From positions 1-64,000 of the forward strand of contig JASANG010000358.1 in the NCBI GenBank assembly GCA_030248215.1: a stretch of 64,000 bases of DNA, in the 5' to 3' direction. The translations under genes were made by a program, and so were the position numbers. The notes beneath the pieces are model-generated. The model did not search any database. It was not told the origin of the DNA and saw only the letters and a program-made list of their open reading frames with translations. Shown piece after piece: positions 50,351 to 61,392 of this stretch. Positions within the stretch are counted from its first letter, which is position 1. Every line of letters starts with the position of its first letter. The DNA comes from Enoplolaimus lenunculus (Eukaryota; Nematoda; Enoplea; Enoplida; Thoracostomopsidae).

Positions 50351-52206
50351 CTATTCATAACTGGTAATAGTACGTGCTTCACACACATCAGAATACTGAC
50401 CCCAGTGTAAAAGCGATAGAACTAAAAACCTGAAAAACCGTTTAAAGTATTGGTTAGTTTGAAAATAAATCTCGTAGTATATTGGTATATTAAAAACATG
50501 GGTTTTCAAACTTACATTGATATATCTCACCGATACCAATATCTTCTTGAATCTCTTGGCACACATTGTTCAAACATGAGAAAAACGTTGAATCACACTC
50601 GTTACGTGATGCACCACATTCCGCATAACAGTAGTCATGTTCGTCACAACAACGACCCAGACGTGGTGTTAACAATCGTGGAAACTAAAAACATGCCAAA
50701 AATAAAAACTTTATGTAGCCATAATATACACAAGCACGAAATCTACATACAACTGTCTCCGAAAGATTCTTCACTTCTTGAAGTATATAATGATAGTAAC
50801 AACACGAAATATAATATACCTTCAACTCTAACGAAATTAAAATATAATACATAAAGATTAAAATGTTATATTCAAATTAAATAGCTACAAATGATTATAT
50901 AGTCTTACCACATAACCATAACTACCGCAGCCGTTGGGTTCAACAATTTCTGTATAGTTTCTCACTAGCACTTCGCCTGAAATCAAGTCATTACTGCAGT
51001 AATACTGGAAATTTTCGCGGTTTAATGGATATTTGCCATTTCGCGGTTTAATGGATATTTGCCATATATTTTATCAAAAAATGGAGCAACAAAAGCTAGC
51101 CGAGTGATATTTACATCCAATACTCGACTGCAACACATCGAATTTGGATGGTGAAAGAGGTCTCCAAACAAAACATATAACGAAAAATTAGTTTTACCCA
51201 GAAGCTAATTCGTAAAACAATAATAAATTAAGTAATAACCAATACGTATAGTTTAAGAAGTAAAAAACAATAAACTAATTTGAAAAAGTTTATATACCAC
51301 CACAATAATTTATGTATATTATATCACCTGGTCCGAAGCAATGGTATGTATCACAGAAGAAACTTCCAATCCGTGTGCGAACAACGTGTTTATTAACCTT
51401 TTCCAAATGATCCACAGTATTGTCCATTACATAGCGGAAACCTGAAAACGCATAAATTTTCACGCTGTTAAACCAAAAATATCTGACCAAAGTAAATATA
51501 TACCACTTCCAGACAATATACCAACGACAAACAGAAAACCGCCTGTGTGTTTCTCCACCAAACAATTCATGAATCACTGAAAAGCAGTTAGTTAAATACG
51601 AGCTAATTTCCATACTTGAACAAAAATTAAGAATTTATACAGAGAGCTACCTGTAGTGTGACTACCTCGTTAGCGAAGCTCGACTGTAACTACAAACGCC
51701 TTGAATACGGTTTAGGATTTTCCCCCTATCATTTTTAATGTCAGTCTAGTCTACATTCGGGGTGATACCTAAACTGGCATATACCTTATGCTTGAATCTT
51801 TAATCGAACGCTCTAGCACTGACCCACACAGCCCACCTCTAAAACTAGGTTTAAGGTCGACTATATGTCGACACGTGTGCTGGGAGCTAGCACACATACG
51901 TATATAAAGCACGTTGTATATACTATATTGCATCTGTGCAAATAGGATAGGTATATACCTTATGCTCACATGTATTGCACTACAATTTATACTGCCAAAT
52001 TTGGCATAGCTTATCTAACCACGCAATGACGCACAGGCCACAAATAAACTTATATTGCATTTCATCAATAAGTTGTGTACTTTAAGCTTACCGTCATGCA
52101 CGCTTTTGATTCGTTGACCAAACCACGAAGAGCTCCAAGAATCGTTATGCGCGTTGGCTATGAGTGACAATAGAGCACAAAGGTTTATGTTAAGTATAAA
52201 ATTCAT
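50351..52206 (-). CDS. Secreted phospholipase A2, group XII-like
   Basis: Five exons read on the minus strand: 52206-52092, 51441-51328, 50976-50909, 50684-50516, 50421-50351 (stop 50353-50351). Phases match throughout, giving 178 residues (human PLA2G12A about 189). MNFILNINLCALLSLIANA is a signal peptide, so the protein is secreted. The exon 2 segment after SVHDG (YVMDNTVDHLEKV) and NGCGSYGY (calcium loop region) fit group XII. The active-site block is RCCDEHDYCYAECG with His115 and Asp116, followed by CDSTFFSCLNNVCQEIQEDIG. sPLA2 enzymes cleave the sn-2 acyl chain of phospholipids; vertebrate group XIIA is weakly active. An in-frame TTG lies further upstream but the ATG gives the better signal peptide. 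In exon 5 a nearer acceptor would hit a stop, so I chose TTTTTAG before TTCTATCG; that exon is the least certain. Confidence 0.88.
51028..51062 (+). repeat. 27-bp tandem duplication in PLA2 intron
   Basis: TTTCGCGGTTTAATGGATAT plus TTGCCAT occurs twice in direct succession (about 51012-51065) in the intron between exons 2 and 3. Confidence 0.85.
51766..51960 (-). repeat. tRNA-derived SINE-like fragment
   Basis: On the minus strand GTGGGTCAGTGCTAGAGCG resembles a tRNA D-arm/A box, next to GTCGACATATAGTCGAC. That GTCGAC/TATAGTCGAC motif recurs near 53245 and 53630. No B box is seen here. Lies in the first PLA2 intron. Confidence 0.5.
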
Positions 52207-52847
52207 AATCCAGCATACATATAACAATCTAATTACTCGTCAACAGTACGAGGTTTTACACTAAAAACCAATACAATGATTGTGTAGGGGCAAGAATAAA
52301 ATTAGCCTCAAATTCAATTATATCTGTGTCCGGTTTATGGGGTAATATTTATTAAAATTGCATGATACACAATACAACAAAAATGGCAAAACATTTTCAA
52401 ATCTATTGCGCCTATCACCAGAACAGGAGAGGTCGTATAACTTTCGAATCAGCGAATGATGAACTTCGAAATTAAGCACGCTCCCGACTTTCAGATGTAC
52501 AGCTGTCGTAAGTGTTCTGTTTCAATATCTGTCATTAACCGCCCACTGGTAATGGGCTGCAGACAGTCGAGAATGCAACCTAAACTTTAATGCGAGGTTT
52601 AGTTTTTTCCATAGAGTATACGTGCTTTGCAAATTAACTATATTTGTAAAATTTTCCCGACACATCCAAGCGTCAAGCTTCAACTCAAATAAAATTAAAA
52701 TTATTCAAGTGACGTCCAATGTTACTTTTAGGGCATAACAGTAGATTAAGCGTATTCCTAAGCCTTGCGATAATTGGGATAGGCTAGGGTCCAACGGTTT
52801 TTAGTTCTGAGCTCAAGTTTTTGCAGCTAAAAATGAAGGGTGTTCTT

Positions 52848-52916
52848 AAGAGGTATCGATCCCATGATTGCCAGATTCTCAGTCCAGCACGCTATCACTG
52901 AGCCACACCGCCTTAC
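52848..52916 (-). repeat. tRNA-like sequence (leucine-like anticodon arm)
   Basis: Minus strand: GGCGGTGTGGCTCAGTGATA (A box), then CTGGACTGAGAATCTGG, which folds as a 5-bp anticodon stem with a 7-base loop containing GAG, then GGGATCGATACC as B box. The T and acceptor stems pair poorly, so it is a SINE head or decayed tRNA rather than a functional gene. Confidence 0.5.
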
Positions 52917-53095
52917 AATCAGCTGCTGAGTTTTCAGGTTTTTATGCGTTATAAAAACCTCAACGTTATACACATGGTTCTTCCGTGTTTTTACTACTGA
53001 TGCATATCAAGTCACCACATACATATTCATCAGTTTTAACCGATGTGGAGCATCAGCATGAGGTTTTTTATTTTGTCTCCATGCATTCGCATTGT

Positions 53096-53760
53096 CAGTC
53101 TAGGTAGGAACCAGGACTTTAGGTCTTTTCACTAAGCAACTGAAAAGCGGGCCTCCAGAGCGGGATTCAACTGTCAGCTTGAGGATTTTTAAACGAACAC
53201 TCTACCACTGCACCACGCACCCCGCTTGTCCATCTGCTTGTATCATCGACTATATGTCGACCGTATGCCGTCGGCAATCATACCACACAATGTGCATTGC
53301 ATGAACCGAGAGTTCGGACCTTTTGACTAAGCAGCTGGACAGGTCGCTAGTTCGAAACCACCCGTAACCCGCTTTTCCAGCTGCTTAGTTAAAAGGTCTG
53401 AAGTCCCGGTTTCTACCTAGAGTGACATGTGGGATACTCCCTGGACACAATGGTAAATTGCCGCTCTATGAACACGGTACCCATTCGAAAATAGGGATGG
53501 CGAAAGCACGACCTTGGTGAAAATTGGGGCATGTAAGCAAAGGTACTTCAGACATGCTTGTCCTGGCGCAGATGCAGAATATGTAATGCACATTGCATAG
53601 TATGCTTGTTGCCGCCAGCATACGGTCAATATAGTCGACGATAGGAGCAGATGAACAAGCGCAGTGGCAACAGCGTGTGCCGGAAACGTAGAAGGCCGCT
53701 GTTTCGAAACCACCCGAAACGCAAGCTTATGCCTATGCTTAAGCCTAAGCATAAGCCGAA
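53096..53760. repeat. Cluster of tRNA-derived SINE-like repeats with inverted arms
   Basis: 53155-53222 on the minus strand has TGGTGCAGTGGTAGAGTG (A box) and AGTTGAATCCC (B box). 53298-53336 and 53380-53416 form a ~37-bp inverted repeat (ACTAAGCAGCTGGA and complement) around TAGTTCGAAACCACCCG, a B-box-like motif that recurs near 53705. 53098-53150 is a further inverted match to 53365-53422. The cluster is built of several insertions of one tRNA-derived family. Confidence 0.55.
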
Positions 53761-55350
53761 GCAAAAATGTAATCTAGACTCTAAACCTACTCTTTTACAG
53801 ACACGCCAAAAGCCTGGACGCCCCTAAAAGTAACAAGTACCTATGTGACAAAGGCTTGAAAGCAACTAACTATGTAAATCTTTGGTTTGCTATGGTTGGT
53901 GTAAACAAAAATGAATTTAGGTAATCATGGAACATATAAGTTGGAACCGTTGGCCAATGTTACTTTAAGTAGCATACAGGTGTCTGGCGGGTCTATAAAA
54001 GAGTAGGTTTAGATTCTAGATTACAGTTTTTGCTTAGGCTTTGGCTTAAACGAATACTCACGTCTGCAACCCATGTGTGTTCTCATGTATGACTATACAA
54101 ATGCATCAAAGAGCTCGTGTGTCTGACAATACTACTGCGGTTAAATTTTTGAGTATTTCACACCATGACCCAGGATTTATAGCCCTCCAGTTTTTTACCA
54201 CTGCAACAGAGTATGATTAGAATTCAAACTATTTAACACTGATTTGTGCACTTAGCTTCAGGTTTATGCTAAGTGACGTGTTTAATCAGGAGTTAAAACG
54301 GCCCATGTAAAGATCAGTGGTGCAATGTTTGTCTCCTGCACTGTAATAAAACATAATAAAGCTTTATACTAAATTTTAGCTAGCTTAAATTTAGGAATAT
54401 GCATATACTATTTTTGCGATTCTATTCTACACATTGGATGTAAAGACATACATATACTGCAAATATACTTATTTGTCCAATTTTAGAATACTTAGCTAGT
54501 GTCTCTGTTGAAAATTAAGATGGCTCTGCCATTTGCTGATACAGTTGCTTTCACGGGCACCGCTTACACTCACCGTTTTGGGGATTTTTGACGAGTGAAT
54601 TCCCCATCCTATATAGCGAACCCATATATACATACGAACTTAGTAGGTACGTATACATTCAGAGATGTGCCGATTAATCGGCATCGGTAATATGGGGACT
54701 TTTCGAAAGTATCTGCATCGGCGCTTCAAAAGAATGCGGATTCTTTGCCGATGGTTTATGCACTTACAATTAGCAGTGAGTTGGATGCTATCAGTTTCAT
54801 TTGTTGGCGGATAGCAATGCGTCTGATCGGGGAAAATAATTTAAATTGAACCGTTCTCGTAGAATCATAATCGTTTATGGCTGTATTGTAGGCATTCGCG
54901 TTTATAAGGATTTAATCTAGTCTTCCTCTGAGATAGTTCACACATTTCGCAGGCCCAATAAATCAGGGGGTAAATTTTAGAGTTCCTTACAATGTGTTTT
55001 TGTATTAAGCACATATCTAGCTGATTTTGTGTTTTAAAATTTTGGTTCTTAAAATACGCATGTTTGGCTTAAAGTTGCTGTTTCGAAGTTTAGTGGCGGC
55101 GCTAGCCCATGTTTTTAAACTTTTAGTTTTTATAAACGTAATTCCAAACCAGTGGGGTTTTTCGAGTGGTTGCTGAATTGCAGAATATGGGAGTTTATTT
55201 CTTTTAGTAAAATACGTACTACTACGTACATGGTTTATATCATGATTTGGATTATTTTATTCCCGTTCGTTTAGATCTGATTATGGCAGTCACTACATAA
55301 TTATTAGTAGACCTGAGTTTTATTAGTCCGCATATTTAAATAGTTTTCTA
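53761..55350. other. Intergenic upstream of syntaxin
   Basis: No gene seen. 54660-54800 starts CAGAGATGTGCCGATTAATC, one end of the hAT-like family at 60150-60470. GCTTAAGCCTAAGC-like hexamers occur at 53722-53790 and again near 54030. No clear core promoter motif was found before 55351. Confidence 0.5.
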
Positions 55351-58300
55351 ATGAGAGATCGTCTCGCAGCCTTAAAACAGGTAGGTATGCATCTTGGTTC
55401 GACCGGATTTTCTGTTCCGGCCGGAATTCCTGCAAATTTTAATTTCTGTTTCTGTTCTTGCATTCAAGGACGCGGGAACCAGAATTTTTGCGGCTTTGCG
55501 ACAAATTATTCACAATTCTTTAAAAATTTGTTATTTTATAATGTGAATGTTTTTTCTCTTCAATTTTGTTAGTAAACTGCCTTTGATGTGTTTTTGAAAA
55601 ATTTGACGATAAATAGCTGAAAATTCACTTCTATTTTGTGGGCAACAGTAATTCGGTGACGAAAATTATTTCAAATTCTCGTTTCTGCTCCTGTTACGGC
55701 AAAATTTACAAGCTTGGCTAATATCTATTTAATTGCTGCTTGTATCTTTAGGTTTACGACAGGGTAGGAAACTAAAGCTTCTGACTTGGCCGAACATGGA
55801 ATCGCAGCTGCGATATGTTAAATATGTCCATTTGTAAGAAGCAGTTTTTTCTGATATTCTATACCACAACGCCAGATATCCGGTATCCGTTAGGTTTTAT
55901 ACCTTAGGTTTATTATACCAGATACTGGTACCAGCTTTTCCGGATACTGAACTGAAACCAGCTATCCGGTCGCACCCGGAACGATGTAGAGTTATGTTAT
56001 ACTTTCCGAATTCGACTCCATGTTTTATTTTGTGCGTTAAACGTTATGCACCGTTTGTACTCGAAATGTGGTTGCGAAGTGTACATATATACTTGAACTG
56101 CGCATGAACAGTAGGCCTAAACCTGTGCGACAAAGGTGCGGTTTGATGTCTAAAGTAATTAATGTATTCATATAATCAACTTTCACGAATACGAGATGTA
56201 ATACGAATAGATAAAATTGAAAAAATTTATTGGGCCATACCTATTTTTGTTCATTATTTTTCAATAAGGATGCGTCTGTAATGTTTAGACATTAATCTCG
56301 GCAAATAATGTGTGTAAAATGAATTCATCCTCTGTAAAAATAATGTGTTAATTAACTTGTGAAGGTGCGTTTGCAACGTCATATTTTAGGCTGCAAGTGA
56401 GGAGGGAGAAGAAGATGGCGATGTTGAAGTGCCTGTTGAACCGGGTGACTTTATGGAGGAATTTTTCGAAAAGGTACGTACATGTTGATTTAAGTACATA
56501 TAAGTAGGTGCTTAAAAGATTTGTCCACTGAATGTGATTAATATATATGCGAATGCAAAATATTTTATGAATGTGTCATATGTTTTATCAACATTATTTT
56601 GTAAGGTTGAAGAGATACGTGGTAGCATTGATTTGATTGCTGAAAATGTTGAAGAAGTGAAGAAAAAACATTCCGCAATTCTTTCCAATCCCGTCAACGA
56701 TGCAAGTACGTTTATTCTAAGATCAGTGTGCGACACTACACGGTGTTGTGTTAATAATAATTTTATAGTATGTACCTAAGCATTGTGTTATGTGTTAAAG
56801 TTGAATAATTCTGTATGAAGTGTTTATAAAATTGTTTCACTTTTACATTTCTGTCATATACCAGTAAACAACATTTGCCAATCAAAAACAAAGTATATAT
56901 ATCTATATATATGCACTAAACTATGTTAAACAAATTCATTGTATTTTAACCTCGCTTTTTTATCGTCATTACTATTAAACATTATCTGCTGAGTAGCAGT
57001 GTTGTCTCGGGGCCGAGATTTTTGTAATTTCTTGTTACTTTATATGTTTCAAACGAGAACCGAGCGCGTTAGGAATGTTTTTCATACTTATCAATTAAGT
57101 ATTACGTATATATAAAACTGGCTAAGATTAGACATACCCCGGCAAATAACGTTTTTGGCCTCGGTTCCGGAGCCAGAGCCCGAGGTATCTCTACTTAGCA
57201 GATTCTATAGAGTCGGCACATTTTGTAAGCGGCTAAATTTTTAGAAGTCAAGGAAGAACTGGAAGAACTTATGGCTGAAATCAAGAAAACGGCCAATAAG
57301 GTTCGAGGGAAGCTAAAAGGCAAGTTTTTATTTCGAATATTCAGGTGATTTTGAAAAGATAGAGATTTTTAAACAAATGGCATATGTAATGTAGAGTCTC
57401 ACTTCAGCTCAGTGAATGTCGTTTGTTGCCTCAACCATACAGCAGACGAATTATCATTTCAATTAACCGGCGATACATTGCTAGCAGGCTGCTTTACGTC
57501 ATATATGTTAATATTTATAGTGATTGAGCAGACTATTGATCAGGAAGAAACGCAAGATGGTGTATCTGCCGATTTAAGGATACGAAAAACCCAGGTATTT
57601 TTAAAAATGGCGTCGTCTGAATCTTTGGGGCGCTGACGTTACACATACGTAGAAGCAAAGCATGTGCTACACGTTACGACGCTATTGCTGACTACTGTTA
57701 CACACTGATTTTTGTTTTTTGTTTTTCAGGCAGATTGGTTTAGTTTCTTATGCGCAGTAATTTGACACCAGGAATTATATGTTTGATTTAGAACAAGATG
57801 TGGTACATTGTACAAAATGTGGGACGGGTGTTTTGTTATGGTGTAACGTTTGTTTGTGGGCGCAAACAGCTTTACTGAATGAAAGGCGAAGGGCCTATGG
57901 AGTCATAAAGTTCGCGAGTTAGACAAAATATCATGTTTATCATCGATTAACTTATCTCTTTTAGTTTTCAACCCTTTCCCGCAAATTCGTTGATGTGATG
58001 ACAGATTACAATAAAACTCAAACTGACTACAGAGAACGCTGTAAAGGTCGTATTCAGAGACAACTCGACATTGGTATTTTAATATTTTCGCCATTATTTT
58101 ACTCATTTGTATATGCACTTCTGTTAGTTATTTGATTGGTTAGCGCTGTACCTGGAAGAACTGAATTGTAGATACAACAGAATTGTTAACTTTATCTTCT
58201 ACGCACATCAGTTTTTTGAGCCTTCTGTGTATAATTTTCTATCGTACAATGGAACATAACACTAGATCTTTTTCTCTGCCGAATACGTGCAGTTCAATAA

Positions 58301-61300
58301 GTATATAGTTAATTATTTTACAAGTTGAACAGTCGTGTTTGGTAAATTTCAGCTGGAAAGCAAGTTGATGACGGCGAACTCGAAGACATGATTGAATCTG
58401 GTAATCCGGCAATATTCACACAAGGTGTAAGTAGTTCCGTTTCACAGAAAAAGAAAAAAAACTTTTTGTTAGACGTATATTATAATAGCTTGTTTAGATT
58501 TTGTTACAGATTTGAGCAGCCGTTTAATCAAACAATTTAGCAACATTTAATTCACAGTTGTCGGATGATTTTGTAGCGAAGCAAACTGCTTGCATCACTA
58601 GCAGGTGTTTCGAAAGATTTCATTTGTTTAGCAATATCTTAAACCAAATGAGGTGCCTGATTAGTTTAGATAATAATGGAAGGCGCTCAAGCGAAGCAAA
58701 CGCTCGCTGATATAGAAGCGCGGCATAACGACATCATTAAGCTTGAAAGTTCGATTCGTGAGCTTCATGATATGTTCATGGATATGGCCATGCTTGTCGA
58801 ATCTCAAGTAAGCCAAGCTGCATATCTCAGTCACTGATATTGGTTTGCAATGCTTTAGTTACGCTAGCATAATACAATCTTCCTAATTAGACTGGAGTAC
58901 TGCGATATCAGGGCCGCGGTTATACAGCATGCAGTAGCAGATATATAATAGAAAGTGTCGCATTCTATCCCAATTCATGCTCTCTCGGTCGCTATTAGCT
59001 TTGCGTATATTCTTAATCGTATGTATACATGCGTTGGATGCAGGAACTACTCACAGCCCAAGTGGTGTGGGCTATGTAAAATGCTAAGCGCGATGGTACA
59101 TTTTCTGTCACGCGTAAATAGGTAAAAGTTTCATGTTCTTGCAAAGAATCAGAATCGACGATTGCCATCACCTCGAGTTTGATGACGCCCACCTTGCAGA
59201 AGGGTGTAAAACTGCTCCGCAAGTCTATGGGGTTACATTTTAGCCCGACGCCTGTTTCAGGGGTGGGTGTCGTACACAGTGCTCAATACGTATAGATTTT
59301 CGAAAGACGTATGAGCCCGCCAATTATTAATTTTTGTCGACTAAGCAAACTTAACACCGTAATTAAAAAGAGGGCAGGCCAAATCACAACGTGCGCTGGG
59401 TACATTCTTTTGTGCTGGAATGTACCCAGTTACACACACTTTTTATAAGTACCCAAAATTGGCAGTGCCCTCCTTGATCAGTGAGGGATATTATATTGAG
59501 ACCCTGTGCACCACAGACAATAACGTCCCTTAATGTGTGGCACAAAATATACCAACGCGCGTTGCGTTTTGTGCAATCCCACACAGGTTTGGGGCATTGT
59601 CAAGATTTCGTTTATTGTTTTAAATTCCTACAGCTCAGTGTTGTTGGGACTCACCAATTATATCATTTACGCTAATTTTAGGGCGAAATGGTTGACAGAA
59701 TTGAGTATAACGTGGAGCATGCCAAAGAGTATGTAGACAGAGCTGTTGCCGATACCAAAAAGGCTGTCGCTTTCCAGAGTCAAGCTCGCCGTGTAAGTTG
59801 GTTTCGTTGTTCGACTTTTAGTTTTATCGTCATGTTTTGTATCCTTTCTGTCGCCCTTTCGTTCGTAGCACATCATAAGTATTGTAGCTGTGGCATATTT
59901 TATGGCTTTTGTGATTGTTGTGCAACACGCATGTTGTTGCTATTAATGACCAGCCTTCTTTAATCGGAGCAGGAAGTTTTTACCGGAATCGTAACTTGAC
60001 ATTTTTAATTCCTGCGCATTTATAATGATGCACTGTAGTATCCTATTTGTTCCATAAGCATCGTGTATCGAAATTGACATCGGTATCGGCATGTTTTCCA
60101 AATAATCGGCATCGACAAAAATTTTGGAATCGTCACATACCTAATTTTTAGAGATGTGCCGATATCTTGCCGATTCTTATTTTGAAATTCTGTCGATGCC
60201 GAACCGATGCCGATACGATTCCAGCTTTAGTACACCATGCTTAATAAACACATAGGATGCTACATTACATCATCATATGAAGACTTAAACTCTAGCCATC
60301 AAAAACGATTATAGTTTTGTAACAACGGCTCATTTCAATTAATTTTTTCAAACACAAACACAAGATAGATAAAGTATCGGCAAAAAATCGGCAATTTTTT
60401 TGCATTGCCGATGCCGATAATCACGAAAAGTGCCGATAATTACCAATGCCGATTAATCGGCACATCCCTACGAATTATCAGACAACAAGCACCGGTTGTT
60501 ACGAAACTTAAAGGAACTGCAGGCAATTTTCAAGTCAATGTCAAATATATGTTCAAGGTGCATTCGGAATTCCATTTTCGGTTCCGGCATTTCTTCACCA
60601 TCCGGTCAGGTAAATTTTGATAGGAATTAAAAATTTCGGTAGTGTTAAATTTTGGTGGTTTTTAAATTTAATAATTTTTAACAAGGCTTTTAAAGCCACC
60701 TGTTCAATTAGTGACGATAAAAATAAAATAGATTTAATTAGTATAGTATATAAACCGAGAATCACCGGAAATAAACCGTCCAAGGTAGATTTCGCTTGTG
60801 TGGATAAGAAAATATCTTCCGCTAAGGTTTTTTCACCTATAATACAGCGAAAAATAAAAAGAATTTTTCGGTGGCATACATTTCTCACTTTCCAAGACCC
60901 GGTTCCGGTAAGTTTTACAAATTCTGGTTCTGGTTAATTGTAATTCCGGTTGCACAGTTGAAACAATGAAAAATTGTAATGTCGAATTTAATTATACCCA
61001 CAATTGGACTCAAAACTTAACTTGAATCGGAATTGTTATTCCGTTTAAAATCTGGCTTGTAAAAGAGCTTAAAATAAGTAGCAGTATAAAAATGTGAAGC
61101 CGAATTTCAAATACAAAGTTAACTTGTACAGTCCCTGTGTTCGGATGTGTGGTTTTCAATTGTGCTGTTTTTCCTGCTAGATGTCTTTTTGTTGTATCAC
61201 TGTTAGTTGTGTTGTTTATTGCAAGTCTTTTTATTATTTGATGTGTTGCTTGCTTTCATATCGTTGGTGTCGATGTAAATTTATTATGTTTGTTTTCAGA

Positions 61301-61392
61301 AAAAGGTGTGTATCTTTATCACACTACTTGTGATCGCTTTAGTCATTGCTCTCATCATCACGCTGTCATTATGTACTGAAGGGAAATGTTAA
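55351..61392 (+). CDS. STX1: Syntaxin-1 type plasma-membrane Qa-SNARE
   Basis: Exocytic t-SNARE that pairs with SNAP25 and synaptobrevin to fuse vesicles at the plasma membrane. Ten exons: 55351-55380, 56390-56473, 56606-56705, 57245-57319, 57521-57594, 57965-58073, 58353-58426, 58670-58807, 59682-59792, 61300-61392. Lengths sum to 888 bp, an exact frame of 295 residues (rat STX1A 288), and phases agree at every junction. Residues ~30-150 are the Habc three-helix domain ([40 protein letters not shown]). The SNARE helix runs [18 protein letters not shown] to SDTKKAV-like [12 protein letters not shown]. The zero-layer Gln228 is the last codon of exon 8. A C-terminal membrane anchor ([20 protein letters not shown]) precedes a short CTEGKC tail. 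The donor after exon 4 is GCAAGT, a GC-AG intron. Start ATG gives [10 protein letters not shown], matching the family's MKDR start. Confidence 0.97.
60150..60470. mobile_element. hAT-like MITE, GAGATGTGCCGAT ends
   Basis: Opens TAGAGATGTGCCGATATC and closes GATTAATCGGCACATCCCTA; the interior is rich in TGCCGAT/ATCGGCA motifs. CAGAGATG-type ends are typical of hAT elements (established for the superfamily); the assignment is inference. Solo ends are at 54660-54800, about 60060-60145 and 62400-62468. In the last syntaxin intron. Confidence 0.7.
60560..60955. mobile_element. CCGGAA-type element in last syntaxin intron
   Basis: Opens GGTGCATTCGGAATTCC, has TTTTCGGTTCCGGC, and closes AATTCCGGTTGCACAGTTG. 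It belongs with 49398-49891. The frames at 60595-60937 on both strands lie wholly inside it. Confidence 0.65.

Noticed and set aside
50450-50854. 134-residue + strand frame
   Set aside because: Antisense to the phospholipase active-site exon.
52207-52227. Upstream TTG extension of the phospholipase start
   Set aside because: Non-ATG start; the ATG at 52206 already gives a good signal peptide.
52380-52560. Possible 5S rRNA or snRNA
   Set aside because: Some short similarity of feel but no conserved core motif of U1, U2, U4, U5, U6 or 5S could be found.
60595-60937. Coding frames on both strands in the last syntaxin intron
   Set aside because: Wholly inside a CCGGAA-type repeat.
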